DNA from: Chitinophagales bacterium
GTDB lineage: Bacteria; Bacteroidota; Bacteroidia; Chitinophagales; Saprospiraceae
Reading direction: 5' to 3'
Assembly: GCA_017303475.1 (NCBI GenBank)
Contig: JAFLBO010000023.1
Span: 30,349 to 94,348 of the forward strand
DNA: 64,000 nt
A program made the position numbers and the translations under genes. Position 1 is the first letter of the stretch, and every line of letters starts with the position of its first letter. Shown here in pieces: positions 7,705-16,604 of this stretch. The notes beneath the pieces were generated by a model. It ran no database searches. It saw only the letters and a list, made by a program, of their open reading frames with translations, and had not been told where the DNA came from.

Positions 7705-9477
7705 TTATGCCGCAGCCGCAGCGGTCATGAACTGTTTTTCATACAGTTCGCGGTATTTACCGTTTTCAATGCCCAGCAACGTTTCATGCGGCCCAAACTC
7801 TTTCACTTCTCCTTTGTCGAGCACCAGAATATTGGTTGCCCTGCGGATGGTGCTGAGTCGGTGCGCAATGATGATGCTGGTGCGACGAGCAATCAGCTTC
7901 TCAATGGCATGCTGTATAATACCTTCAGATTCCGGATCAATAGAAGAGGTGGCTTCGTCCAGGATAAGAATGTCCGGATTAAATACCAATGCCCGCACAA
8001 AGGAAATGAGCTGGCGTTGGCCCATAGACAGGGTAGCGCCGCGTTCCATCACCTGATATTGATAGCCACCAGGTAGTTTTTTGATGAACTTGTGTGCGCC
8101 AATCATTTTGGCAGCTTCCACAACCTGTTCCTCCGTGATATTGGGGTCGCGCAGGGTAATGTTTTCCAGTACCGTTCCGGAAAACAGGAAAACATCCTGC
8201 AAGACCACCGCAATATGTCTGCGCAGGGCAAATACATCGTAATCGTGCAGCTCCTGACCGTCGATACGGATATTTCCCTTTTGAATTTCGTAAAAACGGT
8301 TCAACAGACTGATGATGGTAGTCTTACCACTTCCTGTACTTCCTACGATAGCCAGGGTTTCGCCGGGCTGAATCCCGAACGAAACATCGCGCAACTGGGC
8401 ATCTGTTTCCAGATTGTCGGAATAGGAGAACCAGACGTTTTCAAAGGCTACTTCCCCTTTGAGTTTTTCCGGCGCCAGATGCCCAGAATTTTGGACGGTT
8501 TCCTTGTTTTCCAACAGTTTAAACACCCTTTCTGCCGCAATCAGGCCCATTTGCAGGGTGTTGAATTTATCCGCCAGCATCCGGATAGGGCGGTATAACA
8601 TGCTGATATACAGCGGGAAAGCCACCAGAATACCAATGGAAATTTCGTCGCTCAAAACACCGCGGGCGCCATACCATACCATCAGGCCCAGGGAGAGGGC
8701 CGAGATGATATCTACGACAGGGAAGAAGATGGCGTAAGCAAAAATGGCCTTTAAGTTGGCTGAGGTGTAGTCGTGATTGATTTTTTTGAACTTTTCTGCT
8801 TCCCGGGATTCTGCGTTAAAGATCTGAACGATGCGCATGCCGCTGATACGTTCCTGCAGGAAGGCGTTCATGGTGGCAATGTGGTTGCGCACTTTTTCAA
8901 AACTTTTGCGCACGCTTTCCTTGAACTGATAACTGCCCCAAATGAGTAGTGGGAAAACAGAGAGTACCACCAGTGTAAGCTTCCAGGAGGTGGTAAACAT
9001 GACAATCAAGACCGCAAAGATGGTCATCAGATCGGCCAAAATGGTTACGCTTCCTTCGCTGAAAATGGTATTAATGGCCTCAATATCGTTGATGGTACGC
9101 GTGGTGCTTTGCCCGATAGGCGTTTTATCAAAGTATCTGAGATTCAGCGAAGTAATATGGTTGAACACCTTCACGCGCAGATCGCGGATGGTGGCCTGCC
9201 CCAGCCAGTCGGCATGATACAGGAAAAAATAGCGCAGCACTACTTCCAGCAGCAATACCCCCAGGATCAGGCTGGTCATGAAAGTGAGTCCGGCAATATC
9301 TCCTGGCACGATGGCGTCGTCTACCATTCGCTCAATGAGTTTGGGGCGCAGGACAGCCAGCGGGGAAAGTATGAGGGTAAGTACAACGGTGAACCAGAAG
9401 ACCTTTTGGTAAGGTTTCACCATGCGCATAACCTGCCGGAAGAGCGAAAAATTGAATTTTTGAGCTTGATCAGCCAT
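7705..9477 (-). CDS. ABC exporter, fused permease and ATPase (MsbA-like)
   Basis: A 590-residue half-transporter that would dimerise in the inner membrane. Six transmembrane helices fill residues 20-320 (for example FWFTVVLTLILSPLAV and ILLVAF-type segments), with the intracellular helix TRTINDIEAINT. The ATPase carries Walker A GSTGSGKTT near 379, signature LSMGQ near 481 (Met instead of the common Gly), Walker B ILILDEATSSID near 498 and the H-loop IIAHRLS near 533. Such exporters move lipids, lipid-linked sugars or drugs; the substrate is not shown by sequence. The SGNH-like gene downstream suggests envelope lipid or polymer work. Confidence 0.93.
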   Translation of the reverse strand: MADQAQKFNFSLFRQVMRMVKPYQKVFWFTVVLTLILSPLAVLRPKLIERMVDDAIVPGDIAGLTFMTSLILGVLLLEVVLRYFFLYHADWLGQATIRDLRVKVFNHITSLNLRYFDKTPIGQSTTRTINDIEAINTIFSEGSVTILADLMTIFAVLIVMFTTSWKLTLVVLSVFPLLIWGSYQFKESVRKSFEKVRNHIATMNAFLQERISGMRIVQIFNAESREAEKFKKINHDYTSANLKAIFAYAIFFPVVDIISALSLGLMVWYGARGVLSDEISIGILVAFPLYISMLYRPIRMLADKFNTLQMGLIAAERVFKLLENKETVQNSGHLAPEKLKGEVAFENVWFSYSDNLETDAQLRDVSFGIQPGETLAIVGSTGSGKTTIISLLNRFYEIQKGNIRIDGQELHDYDVFALRRHIAVVLQDVFLFSGTVLENITLRDPNITEEQVVEAAKMIGAHKFIKKLPGGYQYQVMERGATLSMGQRQLISFVRALVFNPDILILDEATSSIDPESEGIIQHAIEKLIARRTSIIIAHRLSTIRRATNILVLDKGEVKEFGPHETLLGIENGKYRELYEKQFMTAAAAA

Positions 9478-9521
9478 ATTGTGCGGGGCAAGAAAGAAGG
9501 ATGCAGTGCCTCAAACCATTT

Positions 9522-10091
9522 TTAGGGGAATTGGTTTCCGGGTTTCTGGTGTTTTTCAAAAACTTCAAAATTAGTTTGATCTGAATCAAATGTATTCTTT
9601 ATTCCAAATGGTTTGGGTATTAATAAAATTATTCCACCCGCAACTATTCCAACTCCCAAAAATGCCCATGGCCAATAATTACTTTTTTCCCCTCGGGCAA
9701 GTTGATAATCAGTCCTTCCAGCATTCGAGATGGCCTGAACCAAAAAGGCAAATCCTATGACAAATATACCCAAAACGATAGACAAGGAACCAACTATACG
9801 TCTAGTCAAACTTCTTTTTTGATGCCTTATTTTTAAAATATCCTGTTTAGCTATTCGGAAATTATGTTTTTTGATTGAAATGCAAACGGAGTCAATTTGA
9901 ATATCCTCAAGCACACAACTAGTATGTATCGTTCTTTGACTACCTGTCCATGAAATAACTACATGGTTCCCCTGAGAAAAAAAATGCTCAGTTCTGTTGT
10001 TTGCATCGAAAAATCGCCATTTTTTTTGAATAGTTTGTGCCTGTAATTCAACTATGACAAGAAAAGCCGAGAGGAACAGCCATATACGCAT
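9522..10091 (-). CDS. Hypothetical exported protein with two membrane helices
   Basis: A 189-residue protein with no family I recognise. It has a signal peptide (MRIWLFLSAFLVIVELQAQ, cleavage after residue 19), a soluble segment of about 75 residues, then helices at about 99-121 and 139-158. The DNA is clearly more AT-rich than its neighbours, with long T tracts, which suggests a lineage-specific or acquired gene. It lies upstream of the ABC exporter on the same strand but is separated by 44 nt. Confidence 0.65.
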   Translation of the reverse strand: MRIWLFLSAFLVIVELQAQTIQKKWRFFDANNRTEHFFSQGNHVVISWTGSQRTIHTSCVLEDIQIDSVCISIKKHNFRIAKQDILKIRHQKRSLTRRIVGSLSIVLGIFVIGFAFLVQAISNAGRTDYQLARGEKSNYWPWAFLGVGIVAGGIILLIPKPFGIKNTFDSDQTNFEVFEKHQKPGNQFP

Positions 10092-10177
10092 GATATAGAT
10101 TTATTTTTGAAGGTTTTCGATAATTCCAGCGCCCGATTGATCAGCAAAAAAAGTGTAATAAAAATCGAAATATGTGT

Positions 10178-10945
10178 CTACAAATCTATCAGCACTTTCA
10201 CCGGACAATGATCCGAATGTACCACATCATTTAATTGCCTTGCATAGTTTATCTTTTCTTTCAAATTGTCTGTAACCACTTGATAGTCAATTCTCCAGCC
10301 CTTGTTCCGCGCCCTTGATCCTGCCCGGAAACTCCACCAGCTGTACTCAGCCATATCGGGGTTTTTGAACCGGAAGGCATCCGTAAAACCCTGAGCCAGC
10401 CATTGGGTCATCCAGGCGCGTTCTTCGGGCAGGAAGCCGGAACTGTTTTTGTTGCCTTTCGGGTCGTGAATGTCTATTTCTTCATGGGCAATATTCATAT
10501 CGCCTACGATGATCAGTTTGGGTCGCTCTTTGCGCAGGTTTTCTACCCAGCCGGCAAAATCCTCCAAAAATTGCATCTTGAATGCCTGACGTACATCGCC
10601 CGTAGTGCCTGAAGGGAAATAGCAATTCAGCAGGGTCCAGTCGCCAAAATCCGTGCGCAAAATTCTGCCTTCGCCGTCGTAGCCCGGCATGCCGCAGCCT
10701 TGTGCTACCAGAGTGGGCGATTTTTTACAAAAAGTAGCCACCCCGCTGTAGCCTTTTTTCTCGGCTTCAAACCAGTGATGTTCGTAACCCAAAGCCTCCA
10801 GTTCCAGCAATGGAACGTCTGTGCGCAGGGCTTTTACCTCCTGCAAACAAATAATATCAGGGTTTTCTGCGGCCATCCATTCCCAAAATCCCTTGGATAT
10901 GGCAGAACGGATGCCGTTTACATTGTATGAAATGATGTTGAGCAT
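10178..10945 (-). CDS. xth: Exodeoxyribonuclease III (AP endonuclease)
   Basis: Exonuclease III family enzyme (255 residues, normal length) that cuts at abasic sites in base excision repair. Visible motifs: SYNVNGIRSA (start), LQEVKA with metal-binding Glu36, GDMNIAHEEIDIHDPKGN, WRIDYQ, and the terminal SDHCPV with catalytic His246. The translation start sits at the edge of a large palindromic repeat, so the upstream control region is made of repeat sequence. Confidence 0.96.
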   Translation of the reverse strand: MLNIISYNVNGIRSAISKGFWEWMAAENPDIICLQEVKALRTDVPLLELEALGYEHHWFEAEKKGYSGVATFCKKSPTLVAQGCGMPGYDGEGRILRTDFGDWTLLNCYFPSGTTGDVRQAFKMQFLEDFAGWVENLRKERPKLIIVGDMNIAHEEIDIHDPKGNKNSSGFLPEERAWMTQWLAQGFTDAFRFKNPDMAEYSWWSFRAGSRARNKGWRIDYQVVTDNLKEKINYARQLNDVVHSDHCPVKVLIDL

Positions 10946-10948
10946 AGT

Positions 10949-11136
10949 TACGGTAGACGGTTGACGGCTTACGGTGGACGGCTTACGGTGGACGGTAGAC
11001 GGCCTACGGTGGACGGCTTACGGTGGACGGTGGCGTTGCTCTTGTAGATTGTTTCTTGCCTCAAACTTAAAAACAATCTACAAGAGCAACGCCACCGTCC
11101 ACCGTAGGCCGTCCACCGTCTACCGTCCACCGTCTA
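10949..11136. repeat. Large palindrome of GGTGGACGG words
   Basis: Left arm: repeated ACGGTGGACGG and GGCTTACGG words, then a unique 20-bp stretch (11032-11058). Right arm: the exact reverse complement of that stretch (11068-11097), then CCACCGTCCACCGTAGG words. The innermost 30 bp of each arm pair perfectly around a 17-nt loop. The right end supplies the C-terminal residues DGGR and the stop of the TrpF-like gene. Confidence 0.9.
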
Positions 11137-11740
11137 ATATTTCAAAAATTTCTTCAATTTCATCAAATGACTTCACACCAACTTGTTCCTCTTCACTGCC
11201 TGTGAGGCCCAAACCGGCGAGTTGGTATTCCCGAATCAGTTCAGGCAAGGCATCAGGCGGTACATTGGCCTGAAGCAATGAAGGTTTTTGCCGGAAAAGG
11301 TTGCGCCAGAAATCAGGGTCTTTCGCAAAAAGGACTTGAATATCTGTGTCAGGTGTAACTTCAAACAGTAAAATATCCACCAGCGCAGCATACATTTTCA
11401 AAGTTTCAACAGGCGTTTTTAGTCCATTTGGGCCAATTTCCGCTAAAAGAATGACCTCAAGTCCGCCTAAATCTGCCAACCGATCTCCGTGTACGGCTGC
11501 TGAAACCTGTACGGCATCGAGGCCAAAAAACGAGGCAGATTCTCGAACCACTTCAATAGGCGAACGACTAAATTCACCTACAATCTTCGGACCCTCCACC
11601 CATTCCCGAATAGCTTTCATGTACATGGGATCCAGATAACCTTCGGTACCTTCTTCCAGATTAAAACCGAGATAGGCTACTTCGCGGGCGGCAAAGTAAC
11701 GGGCGTCGGTAAGATGTGCGATGCGGGAAGCTTTGATCAA
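11120..11740 (-). CDS. TrpF-like beta/alpha-barrel protein
   Basis: About 206 residues resembling phosphoribosylanthranilate isomerase: LTDARYFAAREVAYLGFNL aligns with the TrpF pattern (x-DA-xx-A-xx-G-ADxLGF). The N-terminal KxCG motif with the catalytic Cys is missing (IKASRIAHL), so PRAI activity is doubtful. No other trp gene is nearby. I place the start at the TTG at 11740 because the longer frame (ATG at 11791) only reads the GAGTGAGTGAGT microsatellite as THSLTHSLTHSL. The stop lies inside a palindromic repeat. It may be a structural paralogue with an unknown role. Confidence 0.65.
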   Translation of the reverse strand: MIKASRIAHLTDARYFAAREVAYLGFNLEEGTEGYLDPMYMKAIREWVEGPKIVGEFSRSPIEVVRESASFFGLDAVQVSAAVHGDRLADLGGLEVILLAEIGPNGLKTPVETLKMYAALVDILLFEVTPDTDIQVLFAKDPDFWRNLFRQKPSLLQANVPPDALPELIREYQLAGLGLTGSEEEQVGVKSFDEIEEIFEILDGGR

Positions 11741-11768
11741 TGAGTGAGTGAGTGAGTGAGTGAGTGAA
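11741..11768. repeat. TGAG microsatellite
   Basis: About seven consecutive TGAG tetramers directly upstream of the TTG chosen for the TrpF-like gene. If translated from the upstream ATG, slippage in this tract would shift frame; if upstream of the start it would alter the spacing of the leader. Length variation is plausible but not shown. Confidence 0.8.
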
Positions 11769-11921
11769 TGAGTGGGGGATTGATGGCGCAAAAGTATGAA
11801 ATAGGGCGGCAGCAGGATGTTTTTTTGACATAAACCTTCTCTATGCTCTTTGCCAAATCAGTTTGGATGCAGGAAAAAGTGCCTGTTTTATGGCCCTAAA
11901 CCACTTTCGCAGGAAGTCTGC

Positions 11922-11929
11922 TATCTTTG
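11922..11929 (+). promoter_or_regulatory. Bacteroidota -7 box for the efflux adaptor gene
   Basis: TATCTTTG matches the Bacteroidota sigma-A -7 consensus TAnnTTTG and lies 14 nt before the TTG start at 11944. No convincing TTG-type -33 element is seen at the usual distance. Confidence 0.5.
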
Positions 11930-11943
11930 CGCAAAAATTTGTT

Positions 11944-13005
11944 TTGAAACAACGTGCTCTGATCTGGATTTTGCTTTTGCTTCTGACTGCTGTGGCGGTC
12001 TGGAAGTTGTTTATGAACAAACAACAACTGGATACAAAAGCAGAACTTTCCAGACTTCAACGTGCTTTTGTACCAGTGGAAGTGGTACAACCACAACTCG
12101 AAACCTTGGCTAATCACCTGGAAGCTGATGGTATTTTCCTGGCTTCCAAGGAGATGTTCGTGATCTCTGAAACCGCAGGCAGGGTGCTGGAAACCTATAA
12201 AAACAAGGGCGAATGGCTCCAGGAAGGTGAAATTATTGCCAAGGTAGACGATGAACTGCTGCGCATTGAGCTGGAAGCCACCCAGGCCAATCTGGCTAAA
12301 TTGCGCAAAGACCGCGAACGCCTGAATAACCTCATTGAAGGAGAAGCCGCACCTAAGAACAAGATCGAAGACCTGGAACTCGGCATTCTGGCCGCCGAAG
12401 CCAAAGAAAAAGGACTCAAAAAACAAATCTCCAATACCAGCATCAAAGCGCCCATGACCGGCACGCTGGGCATGCGCTTCATCGAGCGGGGCAGTGTGAT
12501 CGGACCCGGCATCCAGATCGGACAAATGACCAACCTGGAAAAATTATTCCTGATGGTAAAAGTCACCGAACGTGATGTCCTTAATGTCAAAAAAGGTCAG
12601 CTGGTCAGCGTCCGTGCCGATGTATTCCCCGACATGAATATTCCCGGGAAAGTAACCAATATCGGTTTGCGGGCCGACAATGCCTTCACATATGATGTTG
12701 AAATTGAAGTAGTTAACCCCAAAGGAAATCCATTGCGGGGTGGTATGCATGCTAAAGCCAAATTCACATTTGATGCCAACCGCCAGGGGTATACCCTTCC
12801 CCGGAAAGTTATTGCAGGCAGCCTGCAGGATCCCAAAGTGTACGTGGTTCAGGGAGATACAATGGCTGTTTTGCGTGCTATTACTCTGGGAAGTGTTTAT
12901 GGCGATAAGATTGAAGTTAGCACAGGCGTACAACCTTCGGAGAAAGTGGTTGTTACAGGTCAACTGAATCTTGTAGACGGCGCAAGGGTAAGCGTGGTGA
13001 AATAA
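11944..13005 (+). CDS. Efflux pump periplasmic adaptor (HlyD/AcrA family)
   Basis: Membrane-fusion protein of RND-type pumps, 353 residues from a TTG start. That start yields MKQRALIWILLLLLTAVAVW, a clean inner-membrane anchor, and lies 14 nt after a -7 box; the longer frame from ATG 11863 would begin upstream of that box. Lipoyl halves flank a helical hairpin: VISETAGRVLETYKNKGEWLQEGEIIAKVDD, then a coiled coil rich in E, L, A and K (about 95-160), then IKAPMTGTLG. Beta-barrel and membrane-proximal domains follow. No RND transporter or TolC gene is adjacent; mutL follows 107 nt later. The partner pump is unknown. Confidence 0.9.
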   Translation: MKQRALIWILLLLLTAVAVWKLFMNKQQLDTKAELSRLQRAFVPVEVVQPQLETLANHLEADGIFLASKEMFVISETAGRVLETYKNKGEWLQEGEIIAKVDDELLRIELEATQANLAKLRKDRERLNNLIEGEAAPKNKIEDLELGILAAEAKEKGLKKQISNTSIKAPMTGTLGMRFIERGSVIGPGIQIGQMTNLEKLFLMVKVTERDVLNVKKGQLVSVRADVFPDMNIPGKVTNIGLRADNAFTYDVEIEVVNPKGNPLRGGMHAKAKFTFDANRQGYTLPRKVIAGSLQDPKVYVVQGDTMAVLRAITLGSVYGDKIEVSTGVQPSEKVVVTGQLNLVDGARVSVVK

Positions 13006-13096
13006 ATCGTCGGCAGCAGAGCCACTTTGATCGTTAAATTATCTACAAACCGCTGAAAACACCGCAACAGCCTTTACAGACCTAAGCTCCGTTTTG

Positions 13097-13104
13097 TATC
13101 TTTG
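13097..13104 (+). promoter_or_regulatory. -7 box for mutL
   Basis: TATCTTTG, 8 nt before the ATG at 13113. A TTTA at 13073-13076, 20 nt further upstream, could serve as a weak -33 element. The spacing implies a leader of only a few nucleotides. Confidence 0.55.
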
Positions 13105-13112
13105 TCCCCCTT

Positions 13113-14996
13113 ATGGCTGATGTGATTCAATTATTGCCTGATAGTGTTGCAAACCAGATTGCCGCAGGTGAGGTCGTTCAACGCCCCGCTTCGGTGGTAA
13201 AGGAATTGCTGGAAAATGCCGTTGATGCAGGCGCCAGCAAGGTTCAATTGATTGTGCGCGACGCCGGAAAAACCCTTATTCAGGTTATAGACAACGGCTG
13301 CGGGATGTCGGAAACCGATGCCCGCATGAGTTTTGAGCGCCATGCTACTTCCAAAATACGCGAAGCTAAAGACCTGTTTAACCTGCATACCTTCGGGTTT
13401 CGCGGGGAGGCGCTGGCCTCTATTGCCGCTGTTGCCCAGGTGGAAATGAAAACCCGTCGTGCCACCGATGAACTGGGTGTCCGCCTGGTGGTAGAAGACT
13501 CGTTCGTGAAAATTCAGGAACCCTGTCAAACCCCTCAAGGCACCAGCATTGCGGTTAAAAACCTGTTTTACACCGTTCCTGCCCGTAAAAGTTTCCTGAA
13601 AGCCGATCCGGTTGAAACCCGCCACATTCTGGACGAATTCCAGCGGGTAGCCATGGCTAATCCGGATGTGTTCTTTTCCCTGCATCACAACGATGCCGAA
13701 ATTTTCCACCTGCCTGTTGGCAACCTTCGCCAGCGTGTGGTGAAAATTTTTGGCGAAGCCGTTAATAAAAAACTGGTGCCAACCGAACAGGAAACGGATA
13801 TTCTCCGCATTTCAGGTTTTGTTGGTAAACCAGATTATGTAAAGAAAACCCGGGGAGAACAGCTGTTTTTCGTCAATAAACGGTTTATACGCAGCAATTA
13901 CCTGCATCATGCCGTGATGAGTGCCTATGAAGACCTGCTGCCTGCCGATACATACCCGTTTTATGTGCTGTTTTTGGACATTGACCCGGGTAGCGTGGAT
14001 ATCAATGTGCACCCAACCAAACAGGAAATTAAGTTTGACGATGAGCGGCTGGTGTATAACTTCCTGAAAGTGGCCGTGCGGCATGCCCTGGGTAGCCATA
14101 ACGTAACACCCACACTGGATTTTGAACAGGAGCCAGCCTTTCAGCAGCGCCTCACGCCCGCGCCTGTGCTCCGGCCCGAGCGCGAGTCAAATTCTGTGGG
14201 TACTTACCGCCCATCCAAATTTGATGACGATGAACCTTCCGGCCGGCATGCTTCCAACCTGGAAAACTGGGAAAAGCTGTATAAAGGACTGGAACTCTTT
14301 GAAAAAGACTCCGGCGCCTCGCAACCCGGCCAGGACAATAACCCTCTGCCATTTGGCGATCTGCCGCCAGTAGTAGCCCGTTCTGGCGTGGAAGTATTGG
14401 AAATGGACGACGATGCCGAGACTTTTTCCAAAGGACAAAGAGAGCCGTATCAGATTCACGGACAATACATTATCAGTCATATTAAATCCGGTTTTTTGCT
14501 CATTGATCAACAGGCTGCCAGCGAGCGGGTATTGTACGAACGTTACCTGGCTGCTTTGGAAAATCAACCTATTGCCACACAAAAAGCCCTGTTCCCCAAA
14601 ACCATTGAGCTTTCCGCAGCTGATGCCACCCTGCTTCGGGACATCCTGGATGAGGTGAATTGTCTGGGGTTTGAAATTGCAGAATTTGGCGGCAATACGT
14701 TCGCCATACATGGGTCGCCGGCCGAATTGCGCCCGGGTATATCCGAAGAAGCCTTGTTGCAGAAAGTATTGGGCCAGTACAAAGACAATCTGGAATTACA
14801 ACTTGGCGCACGAGACAATTTGGCGCGATCCATGGCCCGAAACGCTTCCCTGCGAAAAGGCCAGCCGCTGAGTGTGCCTGAAATGCAGGATTTGATAGAC
14901 CGTTTGTTTGCTTGCGCAGTGCCCTTCAATAGTCCGTCGGGGCGTAAGTGTTTCATCCAATATGATCTGGAAGAACTCCAGAAACAGTTTACCTAG
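13113..14996 (+). CDS. mutL: DNA mismatch repair protein MutL
   Basis: Links mismatch recognition by MutS to strand removal. The GHKL ATPase is complete: Glu31 in ELLENAVDAGA, DNGCGM near 60-65 and GFRGEAL near 95-101. A variable linker (about 345-440) precedes the C-terminal dimerisation domain. There the endonuclease motif DQHAx2Ex4E appears as DQQAASERVLYE from Asp465, with Gln for His, and the usual zinc-linked CPHGRP is SPSGRK near 608. Nicking activity is therefore uncertain. The 627-residue length is normal. Two rhomboid genes follow, the first 2 nt after the stop, suggesting one transcript. Confidence 0.97.
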   Translation: MADVIQLLPDSVANQIAAGEVVQRPASVVKELLENAVDAGASKVQLIVRDAGKTLIQVIDNGCGMSETDARMSFERHATSKIREAKDLFNLHTFGFRGEALASIAAVAQVEMKTRRATDELGVRLVVEDSFVKIQEPCQTPQGTSIAVKNLFYTVPARKSFLKADPVETRHILDEFQRVAMANPDVFFSLHHNDAEIFHLPVGNLRQRVVKIFGEAVNKKLVPTEQETDILRISGFVGKPDYVKKTRGEQLFFVNKRFIRSNYLHHAVMSAYEDLLPADTYPFYVLFLDIDPGSVDINVHPTKQEIKFDDERLVYNFLKVAVRHALGSHNVTPTLDFEQEPAFQQRLTPAPVLRPERESNSVGTYRPSKFDDDEPSGRHASNLENWEKLYKGLELFEKDSGASQPGQDNNPLPFGDLPPVVARSGVEVLEMDDDAETFSKGQREPYQIHGQYIISHIKSGFLLIDQQAASERVLYERYLAALENQPIATQKALFPKTIELSAADATLLRDILDEVNCLGFEIAEFGGNTFAIHGSPAELRPGISEEALLQKVLGQYKDNLELQLGARDNLARSMARNASLRKGQPLSVPEMQDLIDRLFACAVPFNSPSGRKCFIQYDLEELQKQFT

Positions 14997-14998
14997 TT

Positions 14999-15664
14999 AT
15001 GTCGAATTCCTTTTTTAATACGCCGTTTCGCGGGGTGTCTGGCCAATTGATTCTGATCAACATTGTGGTCTTTATTGGTTCCTATTTGTTGTTGGGCAAT
15101 GAGGTTTTCAATTATGAAACAGGCGATTATGATTCCATGGGCAGAATGTACCTGGCGTCGTTTCTACCGGGTTCCACACATTTTGAGCCGTTTCAGATTG
15201 CTACACATATGTTTATGCACGGTGGTTTGATGCACCTGTTGTTCAATATGCTGGGTATTTACTGGTTTGGTACAATGGTAGAAATGGTGTGGGGGCCTCA
15301 GCGTTTTTTGTTTTACTATCTTTCCTGCGGTATTGGCGCCTGGGCCATCCATATGGGTGTTCAGTATTGGGAACTCCAGCAAATGGGCGTTGACCCGAGT
15401 ACCTGGAACGGCGCCATGCTGGGAGCTTCCGGTGCGGTTTTCGGGATTATGGTAGCTTTTGCTGTCAATTTTCCCAATCTGGAAATTCGGATGCTTTTTC
15501 CGCCAATTGCCCTGAAAGCTAAGTATTTTGTGCCCATTATGGCCCTGGCAGAGTTGTTTTTTGGTATTGGAGGCGTTTCCACCGGAATCGCTCACTTTGC
15601 CCACCTCGGCGGCGCCATCACCGGATTCATACTCATTGCTTATTGGAAAAACTTCAGGTTTTAA
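14999..15664 (+). CDS. Rhomboid family intramembrane serine protease 1
   Basis: A 221-residue inner-membrane protease with six hydrophobic helices. The catalytic dyad is Ser144 in GASGAVFG and His202 in HFAHLGGAITG. The helix 2 pattern HMFMHGGLMHLLFNM, with the oxyanion-stabilising His and Asn, is intact. It cuts transmembrane segments of client proteins; clients are unknown. The ATG lies 2 nt after the mutL stop and the gene is followed by a second rhomboid, a conserved order in this phylum as far as I recall. Confidence 0.94.
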   Translation: MSNSFFNTPFRGVSGQLILINIVVFIGSYLLLGNEVFNYETGDYDSMGRMYLASFLPGSTHFEPFQIATHMFMHGGLMHLLFNMLGIYWFGTMVEMVWGPQRFLFYYLSCGIGAWAIHMGVQYWELQQMGVDPSTWNGAMLGASGAVFGIMVAFAVNFPNLEIRMLFPPIALKAKYFVPIMALAELFFGIGGVSTGIAHFAHLGGAITGFILIAYWKNFRF

Positions 15665-15678
15665 CCACATATCCAGCC

Positions 15679-16602
15679 ATGTCGCTATTTAAATCCATCT
15701 GGGACGATCTGCAATATTCCCTCCGGGCCGGGAACATGGTTACCAAGCTCGTGGTGGTAAACTTTGCCGTGTTTGTTATCATCAAACTGATCTACCTCAC
15801 CATGAGTGTGGCAACTATGGGTGAGGCAGACGGTATGTACGATAATATGCTGGGATACTTGTGGCTTTATGCCGATTTAAGTGCCCTGCTCTGGCATTTT
15901 TGGGGTATTCTGACCCATATGTTTTTGCACGACAGCTTTTGGCACCTGGTGAACAACATGATGGTGCTCTACCTGTTCGGGCGCCTTGTGAGCGACTTGA
16001 TTGGCGAGCGACGCATCCTGCCCCTGTATTTGCTGGGCGGCCTGGCGGGAGCCTTGGTTTATGTGGTAACGGCCCAGTTTTTCCTCGATGTTGGTTCTTA
16101 TGCCCTCGGAGCTTCCGCAGCTGTTATGGCATTGGGCGGGGCGGCGTTGATTTTGGCGCCAGATTATCGGGTGCATTTATTGCTGCTGGGCGCAGTCAAA
16201 GTGAAATATATCGTGCTGATGCTTGTGCTGCTGGATCTGGTAGCCATTGCCGGCACTTATCCGGCGGGTGGTCATGCGGCGCACATAGCCGGCTTTGCTA
16301 TGGGCTGTTTCTTCGTATTTCAATTGCGCGATGGTCGGGATTGGGCCATCCCGATCAATCAGGCGTATCAATGGCTGGGCAGTTTGTTTGCCTCCAAGCC
16401 CAAATCCAGGTTTCAAAGACCTAAAAATGCGCCGCCTATGCGCACCACCTTTAAACAACCCAAACCCGGCAGCCGTTCAGATCAATCTGATCAGTCTTTT
16501 CAGGAAAAACTGGATGCCATCCTGGATAAAATTAAAGCCCAGGGCTATGAAAGCCTGACCCAGGAGGAAAAAGACTTTTTGTATGAGGCTAGTCAGAAGT
16601 GA
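15679..16602 (+). CDS. Rhomboid family intramembrane serine protease 2 with C-terminal DUF6576-like tail
   Basis: A 307-residue paralogue of the preceding protease. Six or seven helices carry HMFLHDSFWHLVNNM, Ser146 in GASAAVMAL (GxSA instead of GxSG) and His202 in HAAHIAGF. A cytosolic tail follows the last helix and ends with ILDKIKAQGYESLTQEEKDFLYEAS, a short motif common at the end of Bacteroidota rhomboids. The frame opens earlier (15643) inside the previous gene; the ATG at 15679 gives the family-typical start MSLFKSIWDDL. Likely active and translated with its neighbour. Confidence 0.92.
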   Translation: MSLFKSIWDDLQYSLRAGNMVTKLVVVNFAVFVIIKLIYLTMSVATMGEADGMYDNMLGYLWLYADLSALLWHFWGILTHMFLHDSFWHLVNNMMVLYLFGRLVSDLIGERRILPLYLLGGLAGALVYVVTAQFFLDVGSYALGASAAVMALGGAALILAPDYRVHLLLLGAVKVKYIVLMLVLLDLVAIAGTYPAGGHAAHIAGFAMGCFFVFQLRDGRDWAIPINQAYQWLGSLFASKPKSRFQRPKNAPPMRTTFKQPKPGSRSDQSDQSFQEKLDAILDKIKAQGYESLTQEEKDFLYEASQK

Positions 16603-16604
16603 GG

